The position numbers were made by a program, and so were the translations under genes. Positions 37,072 through 47,089 of a DNA stretch of 62,233 bases are shown here, in pieces (position 1 is the stretch's first letter; each line of letters starts with the position of its first letter). The stretch is taken from contig CACYMQ010000020.1 in assembly GCA_902775555.1 (NCBI GenBank), positions 1 to 62,233 on the forward strand, written 5' to 3'. Below the pieces are notes generated by a model. That model was given only the letters and a program-made list of their open reading frames with translations, was not told the origin of the DNA and made no database searches. The DNA comes from an uncultured Lachnospiraceae bacterium (GTDB lineage: Bacteria > Bacillota > Clostridia > Lachnospirales > Lachnospiraceae).

Positions 37072-37821
37072 TTACTGATTCTTATTCACGATCCTTGTCT
37101 CCACCTCTCCCGTCGACAGATCGACAAACCGGGTAAAGAGGGATACCTTATTGTCCGGATCGATCGCATCCCATACCAGTGCTGTGAAGGTATCGATATC
37201 GGCATCCGGGATCTCCACCGGCGTAGGCTCACCCTCATAGCTGGGGAGCGGATTCCCGTCACCCATATAGGTATGGATAAAATGTCCCTCTCCCGCCTTC
37301 GGCGCATCATAGCTGAAGGTATAGCGGTTGCACTGTGAGGGATCCCCGTTATTGGATTTCAGGATCGACATTTCATAACTGTATGCGGATCCCTTTCCCG
37401 TATCCGATACGCCTGCGGCAGCCTTCCCGAACTTCATCCATCCCGAGATCCGGGGTGTATAGTTCGGTCCGTCCGGCTCAAACTCACGGGTCCGAAGCGA
37501 CTCCTCGAAGGTCTTTCCGGCAGCCAGTCCGTCGTAGATCGTATCGGTCTGGTCTCCGTTCGTAACAATGATATTTCCGTCCAGTACCCTTACCGGAGCG
37601 TAAATGATAAGGCTCGGATCCTCCAGCTTTGAGGGATCGAAAGCCTCCGTGCGGATCCCCTCACCCTCGGTCACAAATACACGGTTTCTGCTGTTTGAGG
37701 ACCGTCCCATGATAAAATATGCCGTTACGGCCTTTGTCCCGTCAGGTGTCCGTCCGATCACGATCCCTCGGCCGGGATAGGTCGTCGCCCCAAGTTCTGC
37801 TGCAAGCATCTTTCTTTCCAT
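37072..37821 (-). CDS. purO: IMP cyclohydrolase, PurO type
   Basis: 249 residues. [35 protein letters not shown] at the N-terminus and [16 protein letters not shown] identify the PurO-type IMP cyclohydrolase first known from archaea, unrelated to the MGS-like domain of bacterial PurH. It closes FAICAR to IMP, the last step of purine synthesis. The ATG at 37821 has AGGAGG six bases upstream; a frame to 37839 is possible but lacks an RBS. It precedes the stand-alone AICAR transformylase by 47 bases. Confidence 0.92.
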   Translation of the reverse strand: MERKMLAAELGATTYPGRGIVIGRTPDGTKAVTAYFIMGRSSNSRNRVFVTEGEGIRTEAFDPSKLEDPSLIIYAPVRVLDGNIIVTNGDQTDTIYDGLAAGKTFEESLRTREFEPDGPNYTPRISGWMKFGKAAAGVSDTGKGSAYSYEMSILKSNNGDPSQCNRYTFSYDAPKAGEGHFIHTYMGDGNPLPSYEGEPTPVEIPDADIDTFTALVWDAIDPDNKVSLFTRFVDLSTGEVETRIVNKNQ

Positions 37822-37891
37822 TTGTCTCCTCCTGATCATCTATAATTCCATTCTATGACATACCTGTCTTCCTGAACCACAGGGCAGGCAC

Positions 37892-37949
37892 ACCTCCCGG
37901 CGAAGGGGAGGTAAGATTCTTCGGTCGCTTCGCTCCCTCAGAATGACAT
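37892..37949. repeat. Dispersed intergenic repeat, copy C, with adjacent hairpin
   Basis: A single copy of the GATTCTTCG...GCTTCGCTCC...CAGAATGACA variant at 37913-37949, directly next to a 7-bp hairpin ACCTCCC/GGGAGGT (37892-37898 with 37906-37912). It follows the minus-strand MdoB-like gene ending at 37957. Confidence 0.8.
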
Positions 37950-37956
37950 CCTCTCT

Positions 37957-39465
37957 TTAGGGTTCCTTGGCTGCCACGGCTTTCGGATCGTAGTCTCCGT
38001 AGAACATGTCCTCCATCAGTTTCGACCTGGCACTGAGTTCTGCTTCCACTTTCTCCCGGCCGTACTTCTCCAGCAGGGTCTTCTGATCAGAGAAAAGATC
38101 GGTCCCCAGTCCCAGCCGTCCTCCTTCGATCCTGACTCCCATCGCCGACAGGGTGGTGGGAAGAAGATCTATGGTACTGAAATAGCGGCGTTTCGTAGCA
38201 TCCTTCGGCGAATTGACCGGATTAATGATGCATAGATAGGTCTTTCTTTCATATTCCTCCGGCACATCCGCGCAGAAATCATTGTCCATGGTGGGATGAT
38301 CTCCGGTGATAACGATCGTTGTATTCTGATAGAAATCCTGCTTCTGCACCCACCGTATGAATTCGTCCACATGCCGGGAGGAACAGTCCATCACATTTGC
38401 ATATACATTGTCGCTGAAGGTATCTTTACAGTCCGGGCAATGATATCCGTCGGGCCGGTGCGTATCCATCGTCTGGATCACCAGCTGAAAGGGCTGATCT
38501 GACTTCGAAAGCTCCTCCAGTTCGTCCTTTGCAAAACCGAAGAGTTTTCGGTCCTCATAACCCCACCATTCCTTATAATCCATCGGGATCCGGCCGGTTT
38601 CCTTCGCATATTCATAATCATGGATGGTAAAATTCCCATGGCTTTCATAATAAAGCCTGCATCCGCCGAAGTTCGCATCCGATCCCATCAGCAGACGATT
38701 CTGATACCCTTCCTTCGCAAAGATATCTCCCATGGTGGTAAGCTGGGGGAAGAAATCCTTATTTTGGTTCATGCTGTTCCTCTCCAGCGGGATCTTCAAT
38801 GGAAGTCCCGAGGTGGTCCCGAAGACGGCTCCCATGGTCCAGATCGTCCCTGGCAGGGAGACCCCTCCGTTCGGTTTTTTATCGGCACCGGAGAAATCTT
38901 CATACTTATGTGCCATTTCCGTAAGGTCCGGGATCACATTTTGGGAAAATGCACCCCCGTTTTCCCGATCCATGAAGGTCACCTCCATGGATTCCAGATA
39001 TATGAAGATGAGATTCCTTTTCTTCCCGGGGAATACCATCTTCACCGATGCGGGATCCACATATTCGTCCCGGATAAATGTGGTCGCGTTATTGTATTCC
39101 TTGATATAAGTCCCTATGCCGAAGCCGAACCATGCGGCAACCACACTGAGCAGCAGATTCAGGATCGTAACCGCCCTTATAGCGCAAAGGGTGTACCTTT
39201 CAACCTTCTCGCTTTTTTTTCTCAATTTGCAAAACGCATACCCCGCCCCCGCTGTTACTACGGTGGACGTGCCGATGGTTACAAGCACAAACTCCACGAT
39301 CAGTCCCGTATCCGCTCCGTCAAGAGATGTTCTTAAGTGCCAAAGCAGCTCATCCGTTGATATGGAACTCCAGGAAAGGATCGCCCACATGACTGCGGAA
39401 AGCAGAAAGGTAAATATAAAAAGAAATGTGAGCCAAACCACAATCTTCCATTTTTTTACCTTCAC
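37957..39465 (-). CDS. MdoB/LtaS-family phosphoglycerol transferase, paralogue 2
   Basis: 502 residues. Three N-terminal membrane segments (about 7-30, 58-80, 90-115) precede an alkaline-phosphatase-fold extracellular domain. FIYLESMEVT, GGVSLPGTIWTMGAVFGTTSGLPL (with the catalytic-type Thr/Ser) and TGDHPTMD carry the metal and nucleophile sites, closest to MdoB/OpgB phosphoglycerol transferases rather than five-helix LtaS. Expected to move a lipid head group (phosphoglycerol or phosphoethanolamine) to an extracellular glycan or lipid. Start is GTG immediately after the upstream gene's TAG, with AAGGAGG nine bases before. Closely related to the next gene, a tandem duplication. Confidence 0.86.
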   Translation of the reverse strand: MKVKKWKIVVWLTFLFIFTFLLSAVMWAILSWSSISTDELLWHLRTSLDGADTGLIVEFVLVTIGTSTVVTAGAGYAFCKLRKKSEKVERYTLCAIRAVTILNLLLSVVAAWFGFGIGTYIKEYNNATTFIRDEYVDPASVKMVFPGKKRNLIFIYLESMEVTFMDRENGGAFSQNVIPDLTEMAHKYEDFSGADKKPNGGVSLPGTIWTMGAVFGTTSGLPLKIPLERNSMNQNKDFFPQLTTMGDIFAKEGYQNRLLMGSDANFGGCRLYYESHGNFTIHDYEYAKETGRIPMDYKEWWGYEDRKLFGFAKDELEELSKSDQPFQLVIQTMDTHRPDGYHCPDCKDTFSDNVYANVMDCSSRHVDEFIRWVQKQDFYQNTTIVITGDHPTMDNDFCADVPEEYERKTYLCIINPVNSPKDATKRRYFSTIDLLPTTLSAMGVRIEGGRLGLGTDLFSDQKTLLEKYGREKVEAELSARSKLMEDMFYGDYDPKAVAAKEP

Positions 39466-41229
39466 CTATTCTTCCTCCTTCTTTCCCTTTCCGGGACTGA
39501 TGTAGGTTCCCTTATACATCCTCTCCATCAGCTTGGACCTTGCGCTTATATCCTCCTCCAGTTTCTCCAGGCCGTATCTCTCCAGCTGCGTATCCTTGTC
39601 GGAATACAGGTTGGTCCCCAATCCGAGACGGTCTCCCTCAATGCTGACGCCCATCGCCGCAAGGGTCGTTGGGAACAGGTCAAATGTGGTGAAATCCCTT
39701 CTCCTGGTCGGATCCGCAGCCTTTGCCGCGGGATTGATGATACAGGTATAGGTCTTCCTTAAATAGTCCTCCGGCACATCGTTACAGAAATCCCGGTCCA
39801 TGGTGGGATGATCCCCTGTGATAATGATGGTGGTGTTCTCGTAAAAATCCTGCTTCTGGATCCAGCGAACGAAATTATATACCATGGTGGAAGAACAATC
39901 CATGATATTGGCATACTTATTGCTCCCGAACTTTCTGGTACAGAGCGGGCAGAAGTGCCCGTCCTCAAAATGTGTATCCACCGTCAGCATGGTATAGTTA
40001 AAGGGCTCATCCTTCTTCGAAAGCTCCGTCAGCTCCTCTTTGGCATACTCAAAAAGCTTCTGATCCTCATAGCCCCACCATACCTTATAATTCTCGGGAA
40101 TTCGTCCCACCTCCTTGGCATAGACGTAATCATGGATCACGTAGTCCCCGTGGGTTTCGTAATACAGGCGCCTTCCTCCGAAGGTTGCATCCGAGCCGAG
40201 CAGCAGGTAATTCGTATATCCTTCCGACTGAAGGATATCTCCCAGGGTAATGATCCCCGGAAGGAAATCGTCATTTACCGACATTCCGTTCTGACCCAGG
40301 GGTGTCTTCAGCGGAAGACCCGTAGAGGTTCCGAACATGGCTCCCATGGTCCAAACGGCTCCCGGGAGTGCCACACCTCCGTTCCGGGTTCCGGAATAAC
40401 CGGAGAAATCCTCATATTCCGTTCCGAGTACGGTCAGCTTGTCGATCAGGTTCTCCGGAAAGGCTCCGCCGTGTGCCGGATCCATATAGGTAAGCTCCAT
40501 GGATTCCAGATAGATCACGATGACATTTCTCTTCTTTTCGGGAAATGTGAGTTTTACCGTTCCGGGGTCTACATATTCATCCTCGATAAATGAGGATACC
40601 GTCATATAACTCTTAAGAAATGAGCCGATGCTGAAGCCCTTCCATGCGGATACAAGCCCCACCAGCAGGACAAGTCCCGTAACCACAAGGCTGAATCTCC
40701 AGGTCCTTCGTGTGGCTTTCTTCTTTCTCCTGCTCCGGATGAGGAAGAATGCCATGATGCCGGTGATCAGGAAGGAACTGATCAGTGTCACCAAAAGGAA
40801 CTCAACGACCATGTCCATATTCGTTCCCTTCATGGATACCTTCAGATGCCAGAGCAGCTCGTCCATCGTCAGAAGGCTCCAGGTATAGAGTGCCCAGAGC
40901 ACGGCTGAGGTAAAGAAGGTTACCACGAAAAGCAGGACCAGGATGAGAACGATCTTCCACACCTTCAGCTGCACGGGCTTCTTTTCTTCCCTGCCCGCCT
41001 TCTTTCTGTCCTTCCGTCGTGCCTTTCCTTCCGTCCGGGATCCCTTCTCTGCCTTCTCTTCGCTGTCCGTGCCGGATCCCTTCTCTGCCTCCTCTTCGCT
41101 GTCCGTGCCGGATCCTCTCTCTGCCTTCTCTTCGCTGTCCGTCCGGGGGCTTTCCTTCGTCTCCTTCTCTGTCTCTTTCTGACTCTCTTCTACGACTTCT
41201 GAAATTGTCGATTCTTTCTTCTCTTCCAT
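39466..41229 (-). CDS. MdoB/LtaS-family phosphoglycerol transferase, paralogue 1
   Basis: 587 residues. It matches its neighbour over the whole membrane and catalytic part (FVVTFFTSAVLWALYTWSLLTMDELLWHLK, GGVALPGAVWTMGAMFGTSTGLPL, TGDHPTMDRDFC) but has an extra 90-residue cytosolic N-terminus, Glu/Lys/Ser-rich, with three copies of a 12-residue unit TDSEEKAEKGSG (DNA 41031-41139). Same predicted reaction as the paralogue. Placed 48 bases after psd, so lipid synthesis and head-group transfer genes are in one transcriptional unit. Confidence 0.86.
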   Translation of the reverse strand: MEEKKESTISEVVEESQKETEKETKESPRTDSEEKAERGSGTDSEEEAEKGSGTDSEEKAEKGSRTEGKARRKDRKKAGREEKKPVQLKVWKIVLILVLLFVVTFFTSAVLWALYTWSLLTMDELLWHLKVSMKGTNMDMVVEFLLVTLISSFLITGIMAFFLIRSRRKKKATRRTWRFSLVVTGLVLLVGLVSAWKGFSIGSFLKSYMTVSSFIEDEYVDPGTVKLTFPEKKRNVIVIYLESMELTYMDPAHGGAFPENLIDKLTVLGTEYEDFSGYSGTRNGGVALPGAVWTMGAMFGTSTGLPLKTPLGQNGMSVNDDFLPGIITLGDILQSEGYTNYLLLGSDATFGGRRLYYETHGDYVIHDYVYAKEVGRIPENYKVWWGYEDQKLFEYAKEELTELSKKDEPFNYTMLTVDTHFEDGHFCPLCTRKFGSNKYANIMDCSSTMVYNFVRWIQKQDFYENTTIIITGDHPTMDRDFCNDVPEDYLRKTYTCIINPAAKAADPTRRRDFTTFDLFPTTLAAMGVSIEGDRLGLGTNLYSDKDTQLERYGLEKLEEDISARSKLMERMYKGTYISPGKGKKEEE

Positions 41230-41277
41230 GTTCCGCCTGTTTCTATGCTCACTGAATCCCGGTTACGATGAAATCAG

Positions 41278-42093
41278 CTAAACCACTCTTCCCACCGTCT
41301 GTCCGTAACGAACCGGTGTCTCTTCTCCCTCTCCGGAGGCTTTCAGTATCTCCGGATCGATCTCAACCCTTCCGGGTTCCACAAGGACCACGATAGTGGA
41401 GCCTCCGTACAGGAAGGTTCCCTTTTCCTCGCCGCGGATCACCTCTGCGCGTCCGCTCTCATGATTGGCGATCTTTCCCACCAGCATGGCTCCGATCTCC
41501 ATCTGCGTCAGCACACCGAACTGTTCTGTCTTAATGCAGGTATACTCCCTGCAGTTTTCCACAAATACGGGACGGGCTGCCAGAGCCACGGGCCGCACCG
41601 TATGAAGAACTCCCGGGATGAAACGGTTCACGGACTTCCGCCCGCTCTCCACATAACCATACCGGTGATAATGGTTCACGCAAAGTCTGTACACCAGACA
41701 CAGTCCCCCCTCATACCGCTTCGCCAGACGGCTGTCCCTGAGAAGGCTCTTTACCGTATAACTGCTCTGCTTCAGGGGAAGAACGGTATCTTCCTTTATC
41801 TCCCACACGGAAAGAAGACCGTCACTGGGGGCGATCATACAGGAAGGATCCATCTCTATCGGGCGGCGTCCCTCCTTTACATGACGTGAGAAGCAGTCAT
41901 TAAAGCAGGTAAATCCGTCCATCACGTACTCTTCCGTATCGATCCCGGCCTTCCGGATGAAGCCCTTGATCAGGGGCTTTGACAGTCCGCTGTCCAGAAA
42001 TCTTCCGCAGAGCTTTGACAGTCCTCTACTGCTGAGAGGAAAGAGCAGCGCCCTTCCGGGCGCTGTATCATACAAAAATTGCAACATATCCAT
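41278..42093 (-). CDS. psd: Phosphatidylserine decarboxylase
   Basis: 271 residues. CVNHYHRYGYVESG corresponds to the conserved histidine region and LYGGSTIVVL holds the GST self-cleavage site that creates the pyruvoyl group. The enzyme turns phosphatidylserine into phosphatidylethanolamine at the membrane. It follows pssA by four bases, its substrate-making partner. Confidence 0.94.
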   Translation of the reverse strand: MDMLQFLYDTAPGRALLFPLSSRGLSKLCGRFLDSGLSKPLIKGFIRKAGIDTEEYVMDGFTCFNDCFSRHVKEGRRPIEMDPSCMIAPSDGLLSVWEIKEDTVLPLKQSSYTVKSLLRDSRLAKRYEGGLCLVYRLCVNHYHRYGYVESGRKSVNRFIPGVLHTVRPVALAARPVFVENCREYTCIKTEQFGVLTQMEIGAMLVGKIANHESGRAEVIRGEEKGTFLYGGSTIVVLVEPGRVEIDPEILKASGEGEETPVRYGQTVGRVV

Positions 42094-42097
42094 TTTC

Positions 42098-42799
42098 TTA
42101 TAAACCTCTGGTCAAAAGGAAATACAACATAATACCAAACTCTATCACTCCGACTCCGATCATGATAAGTATCCCCCTTGTCCCGGCCTTCGCGATGCGG
42201 ATCCTGGAAATAAAGAGGAATGCCGTTACCACCATGACCGAGAAGTAGATCGGTGTAAAATCCACCCGTGCCACAAAACGTACCAACAGAACAGACGGGA
42301 AGATCAGCGCCGATGACGTAACCGGCAGACCGATATAGGTCTTTCTGACACCGCCCTCGGTCCGGGAGCGTTCCTCCTCTGTCACATTGAAATATGCCAG
42401 ACGGATCAGTGCCGTCAGGACATAGAAGGATATGATCACCAGGAACAGCACCGGATACAGGATCGCTCTGTCACGATCCTCCGGATGAAGCACCGGCATC
42501 TCCAGATACTTGGAGCTGGCACGTACCAGTCCGATACCGATGGCTCCGGGCAGAACACCGAAGGAGATCAGATCCGCAAGAGAATCGATCTGGATGCCGA
42601 AGCTCTTCTCGAAGTCCGTACGGTTCTTCTTCCTGCGGGCAACCTTTCCGTCAAAAGCATCGCACAGCCCGCAAAACAGCAGAAAGAAGGCTCCGATATA
42701 GGGATGCCCCGATCCGTAAAGGGAAAAACAGATTCCCAGTACCGCCGATATCGCCGACATATACGTAAGTATTACAGTATAATCAAATACACCTATCAT
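42098..42799 (-). CDS. pssA: CDP-diacylglycerol-serine O-phosphatidyltransferase
   Basis: 233 residues with six or so hydrophobic segments. The CDP-alcohol phosphotransferase motif is complete: D47, D50-G51, A54-R55, G68, D72 and D76. It makes phosphatidylserine from CDP-diacylglycerol and serine. It overlaps the upstream flippase-like gene by four bases (ATGA) and is followed by psd, a complete PE branch. Confidence 0.94.
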   Translation of the reverse strand: MIGVFDYTVILTYMSAISAVLGICFSLYGSGHPYIGAFFLLFCGLCDAFDGKVARRKKNRTDFEKSFGIQIDSLADLISFGVLPGAIGIGLVRASSKYLEMPVLHPEDRDRAILYPVLFLVIISFYVLTALIRLAYFNVTEEERSRTEGGVRKTYIGLPVTSSALIFPSVLLVRFVARVDFTPIYFSVMVVTAFLFISRIRIAKAGTRGILIMIGVGVIEFGIMLYFLLTRGL

Positions 42800-43824
42800 T
42801 TCTTTTCACGTCTCCCTATCGCCATAAGTCCGATCATAAGTGTGATCCCACTGACTATGATACAACAATAAAAAGATATACCTCTGCTGAGCATCTGCAC
42901 CTGATACGCAAAATCCTTTTCCATCAGATTGAGATATCCTTCGATCATCAGGTAATCCGAGATGCCGATGGCTCCCGGAATGGGAATACAGGTAGCTCCG
43001 ATGGTAGCAAAACACTGAGTTGCAAAGAGTTCTCTGACCGATCCTCCTCCTCCCAGCGCACGGAAGGCAAATACCGTGACCGCAATCTGCGCAAATCGTT
43101 GGAGGATATTCATAAGGCAGGCCCGAAACCACATTCCCTTATGTCCTGCCACGACTCCCACACAGGTCTTATATTCCTCCATGACCTTTTCCAGTTTCTT
43201 GTAGAAACGATTCGGATTCTTGACCAGATGGATCCTGTGAAGAAATGCGATCAGCTTCATTGCGATCCGGAAGATGAATTCCCTTTTCCGGATCATCAGG
43301 ACTCCCAGGATGAGAAGTACCAGGAAGACCACGAAACCACCTACGATAAATACCCTGCAGACGAAGCTGTACTTGAAGAATACGCCCGGTGCCAAAACAA
43401 AGCCCAAAGCTCCGGCGAAAAGAAGTCCCACGTTGAAAGCGATAAAGTTGATCACCAGCGTGGCGGTGATCACCGCTCCTGGGATCTTGTCCTGCATCAT
43501 AAAGAAGATAATGGCCGGCTGTCCACCCGTTCCGGAAGGCGTGATGGCCGAAAAATAAGTATCTCCCGCAGAATACAGGAAGCCTCTTCTCACCTTCTGC
43601 GGATATCCGCAGGTACGAACGATCTGAAGCAGAGACACTCCCTCAAAAAATATGAAACTAAACATACACAGGCCGCCCATCAGGAGCCACCATGGATTTG
43701 CGTGTGCCAGAGATTCCAGGAAGTCACTTACGGACATCCCGCTCCGATATACCATAAACCAGATGGTAAACACCGCAAGAAGCAAGGAGACTACCGCCCA
43801 GAGGGCCTTTTTCTTCATATTCAA
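42796..43824 (-). CDS. YbhN/MprF-type flippase-like membrane protein (UPF0104)
   Basis: 342 residues with about eight hydrophobic segments. AITPSGTGGQPA, near residue 97, and GSVRELFATQCFATIGATCIPIPGAIGISDYLMI are the hallmark motifs of the lysylphosphatidylglycerol flippase domain family (COG0392). It probably moves a lipid across the membrane. Two starts are possible: TTG at 43824 with AAGGG seven bases upstream, or ATG at 43818 with a long 13-base spacing. First gene of the lipid operon. Confidence 0.88.
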   Translation of the reverse strand: MNMKKKALWAVVSLLLAVFTIWFMVYRSGMSVSDFLESLAHANPWWLLMGGLCMFSFIFFEGVSLLQIVRTCGYPQKVRRGFLYSAGDTYFSAITPSGTGGQPAIIFFMMQDKIPGAVITATLVINFIAFNVGLLFAGALGFVLAPGVFFKYSFVCRVFIVGGFVVFLVLLILGVLMIRKREFIFRIAMKLIAFLHRIHLVKNPNRFYKKLEKVMEEYKTCVGVVAGHKGMWFRACLMNILQRFAQIAVTVFAFRALGGGGSVRELFATQCFATIGATCIPIPGAIGISDYLMIEGYLNLMEKDFAYQVQMLSRGISFYCCIIVSGITLMIGLMAIGRREKK

Positions 43825-43933
43825 TATAAAACCCTTTTCTCTTTACTCTTGACTTTTTTATATCTGTCTTTATGCAATCGGAGTCAGTTTATCATAAATA
43901 ATAGCTTTATACAAATACTTTTTCACGTTCCCG

Positions 43934-46900
43934 TCATGGTGTATCTTCACCGATGCCATACTGGGACTTCACCTCCTCTGACATTTCGGCGCCCTGAAGG
44001 ATGTCCTTTGCCTTCCGGACCAGGTCATCCTTACTATAATGAGGAAAATATCCGATCGAGTATTTATTGGACTGCGACGAATAGGTATAGAAGCGATCCG
44101 TCAGCAGATGATGGCCGAAGCTGTTCGTGATACAGGTCTCTTCCGTCCATGTCTCCGTATCAAAGACATCCGTGATTCCCTGGATCTGAATATACAGAGT
44201 CCGATCCGATGCATTCAGATCAAATTCCGCTCTTCCGGTCACGGAAGTATAACAGCTGAGTTCCGTCTTTCCCACAAAGTCTCCGGTCCCGGCATCATAC
44301 CGGCTCAGGAAGCCGTTGTCGAAGGCAACCAGCAGAAGCGGAGTTCCCTCCTTCGGTGTATAATATGACATCCCCAGGGGAGCAGCCTCCACACAGCGGA
44401 TCGACTCTTCACTGCTTCCGTCCATATTCACATAACGGATGGAACTGCCGTCCGATATGGCAAAGCGATCATTCTTCCTGTCATAGGACACCAGTTTGCT
44501 TCCGTCCCAATCCTCGGAAAGGATCACGCCTACGGATCTCTTCTCCTCCGGGAACACGATCCAGTCCGTCTGCAGGGTCGGTATATAGACGCAGTTTCTT
44601 TCGGGGATATAGACCGGTTCTCTCGCCAGAGAGACGAATTTGGCTTCATCGGAGATCTGCGCTGTCTCTGTCTTCCCCGTATCCAGGTCCATGATATTCA
44701 CCCGGGCGAAATGCTCATCATCGTTGTCGACATAGATCAGCTTTCCTCCCTGCTTCACCAGGCATCGATCCACCGGATCATTTGCATGGAAGAGTTTTTC
44801 CTTCGTTATCTCGCCGGTATTCATATGGATCTTGAACAGATAATAATCCGAATCAGGAGTCTCCCGTCCGCCCATGTAGAAATAATCCCCATATGTCCCA
44901 AGCATCCGGAATTGTATATTGTCATAGTTCTTTCCGTCTTCATCCGTCAGGGGGATCTGGAACCGGAGTGCTCCGGTCATGGGATCGATGATCGTCAGGA
45001 GCTGGAACTCTCCCTTCAGATCTCTTGCCACCTTCGGATGATCCTCCGCCTTTTCGGTGGTAAGGACGGACAGGATACCGTCATCCAGTAAGGCATCCTC
45101 ATAGAAATATTCCAGTTCGTTATCCTTGGTGATCTCTTTCCATTCCTCATCATGCACGCTGGACTGATAATGGATGATCTGGGAGGTATTGTTCTTTCTG
45201 GCGAACACACCGTTCCCAACGGAAGCCTGCTTGATCTCCGTGATCATACAGGGCTGGATCTTCACGGAATCCGCAGATCTCGGCATGATAAGGGATCCGT
45301 TGTATCCGACGAAAAGCGGCCATCCGTCACCGTCGATGTCGCTTGCGGTAACGACCGGAGTATTTACCATGAAGGAAGCAATCTCTTCCCCGTCGCTGAC
45401 ACGATACATCACAGCATGATTTCCGCAGTAGAAAGCCACCGATTCCGTCTTCGGAAGAAGGAAGAAGTCGCTCTGGATCATCACATCATTATACTCAAAT
45501 TCCTTTTTCCACAGCTCCTTCATGGTCGTCGGATCCAGGCAGAACACCTGTTTATGATCCGTCTCCAGGAAGGAAACTCCCATCATTGACATACTTCCAA
45601 AGTCATTGTCCGAGCTGAATTCGGCGATAATGTGCTTATCATCTGCCCAGATCATATGGCGGAGATGCTTCGCCTGAATATCCGCTTTCAGGACACTGCG
45701 ATCGGCTGTATTAAGTACACAGACAGACGATATGTCTGCGGTGTCGCCCTCCAGAGTATATGCGATCTTCTTTCCGTCCGGAGAAATGTGTACGATACCG
45801 GGGTTCCCTTCATACTGATCCAGGGAATAGGTCTCCAACAGCTTCCCGTCCTTCTGGGAGATCTTGTAGACATTTTTCGACTTTCCCCGAAGCAGGACTG
45901 CGTCATCTCCCCACCTTTCAATGGGATCCTTGAGCAAGATCCCTTCCTCGCAGGTACACTTCCAAAGGATCGAGCCATCCGCCAGACTGACCGCCCGAAG
46001 TTCCCTGCCTCCGCTTACCAGAAGCGTCGTATCCGTCAGGAAGAAGAGTTCATCCGACGGATCTCTGGCCCCCGTGCTTTGGTACAGCACCTTATGGTCC
46101 CCGGTATTCCAGACGATCACATTTCCGGAGACATCGAGCGCCGCCAGGGTCCTTCCCGTACTGTCGGTCTTAAAATCACTGATCGAGTTCGGCATGTCAT
46201 AGTTCCAGACAGCGGCTACATTTCCAGATACAAGGGGCGCATATGCCATGGTGGAGTCCACCAGTGCCCGGATCCCCTGGGGTGTCACCGGACGGGTATC
46301 CTCCTCATCCTGCGGCAGCGCGGCGAGGGCCAGCTGTATGGCGAGGATCCGCTGCTCATTTTCATTTGCGGAAAGGGATTCATTCGCCAGATACTTGGAC
46401 TGGTTGCGAAGTGCCGTGTCATAGTTCTTCCGTATGGCTCTTCTGCTGTAGAACAGATAACAGCCAAAGCCCAGCATGACAGCCATGACCGACAGAAAGA
46501 TCGCGGTATGGCGCCTGATCTTATACTGGCGGCGGCGATTCATGAGCTCGTCGTAGGAACAGGACAGAAGCGCCGAAGCAAGTCTCGGCAGTTCCTCCTT
46601 CTTTGCGCGCTTATGGGGCAGACGATAATCGCAGGAGAGCGGTTCCAGCGGAACCCTTACGGTATAAGCCTGACCCGCCTCGTTCAGATAGGTTCTGTCC
46701 TCATATTTCAGGATATCGGGGATCACATCCTCCGGTTCCCCGTCCACCAGCACCGTCGTGATCTGCTTTCTGGTGTGATTCCGAAGGAAATACTCAATCT
46801 CCCTGGGTACCCAGCGGGACTCCTTCGTAGCCGTGGAGCAGATTACGATCAGATAATCCGCATTTTCCAGAGCATGCGCGATCTCCGAGGAAAGGTCACT

Positions 46901-47077
46901 GGCGGTTCCCAGCTCGTCCTTATCCAGAAAGATCCGGTCGATGGACTTCATTCCACTGCTTTTTCTGATCTTACCCGGCACATGAAAATGTTCCAGATCA
47001 CTCTGTATTTCTTTCGCGATCTTGATATCCTTCTCAGCATGGCGATAGGATATAAATGCGTTATAATGATCGATCAT
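43934..47077 (-). CDS. TIR-transmembrane-beta-propeller protein
   Basis: 1047 residues. The TIR domain (1-125) starts HYNAFISYRHAEKD, has RIFLDKDELGTASDLSSEI and ADYLIVICSTATKESRWVPRE. The WxxxE in WVPRE (89-93) carries the glutamate that is catalytic in NAD-cleaving bacterial TIRs. One transmembrane helix follows (191-210), then about 830 residues rich in VWN, SPDGKKIAY, DGSILW-type strands, a WD40/PQQ-like beta-propeller array that would lie outside the cell. TIR proteins of this build are found in Firmicutes; their function is unknown and may be NAD-depleting defence or signalling. Starts 12 bases after the DHH gene, so the two are one operon. Confidence 0.88.
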   Translation of the reverse strand: MIDHYNAFISYRHAEKDIKIAKEIQSDLEHFHVPGKIRKSSGMKSIDRIFLDKDELGTASDLSSEIAHALENADYLIVICSTATKESRWVPREIEYFLRNHTRKQITTVLVDGEPEDVIPDILKYEDRTYLNEAGQAYTVRVPLEPLSCDYRLPHKRAKKEELPRLASALLSCSYDELMNRRRQYKIRRHTAIFLSVMAVMLGFGCYLFYSRRAIRKNYDTALRNQSKYLANESLSANENEQRILAIQLALAALPQDEEDTRPVTPQGIRALVDSTMAYAPLVSGNVAAVWNYDMPNSISDFKTDSTGRTLAALDVSGNVIVWNTGDHKVLYQSTGARDPSDELFFLTDTTLLVSGGRELRAVSLADGSILWKCTCEEGILLKDPIERWGDDAVLLRGKSKNVYKISQKDGKLLETYSLDQYEGNPGIVHISPDGKKIAYTLEGDTADISSVCVLNTADRSVLKADIQAKHLRHMIWADDKHIIAEFSSDNDFGSMSMMGVSFLETDHKQVFCLDPTTMKELWKKEFEYNDVMIQSDFFLLPKTESVAFYCGNHAVMYRVSDGEEIASFMVNTPVVTASDIDGDGWPLFVGYNGSLIMPRSADSVKIQPCMITEIKQASVGNGVFARKNNTSQIIHYQSSVHDEEWKEITKDNELEYFYEDALLDDGILSVLTTEKAEDHPKVARDLKGEFQLLTIIDPMTGALRFQIPLTDEDGKNYDNIQFRMLGTYGDYFYMGGRETPDSDYYLFKIHMNTGEITKEKLFHANDPVDRCLVKQGGKLIYVDNDDEHFARVNIMDLDTGKTETAQISDEAKFVSLAREPVYIPERNCVYIPTLQTDWIVFPEEKRSVGVILSEDWDGSKLVSYDRKNDRFAISDGSSIRYVNMDGSSEESIRCVEAAPLGMSYYTPKEGTPLLLVAFDNGFLSRYDAGTGDFVGKTELSCYTSVTGRAEFDLNASDRTLYIQIQGITDVFDTETWTEETCITNSFGHHLLTDRFYTYSSQSNKYSIGYFPHYSKDDLVRKAKDILQGAEMSEEVKSQYGIGEDTP

Positions 47078-47089
47078 GATGACCTCCGT

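Noticed and set aside
39466-41229. Classical LtaS lipoteichoic acid synthase
   Set aside because: LtaS has five N-terminal helices and a different threonine context; the PGxxWTMGxxFGTxxGLPL pattern fits MdoB-type enzymes better.
43825-43933. Promoter of the lipid operon
   Set aside because: The stretch is AT-rich with several partial -10 and -35 matches, but none has both hexamers at 16-18 bases, so no site is called.
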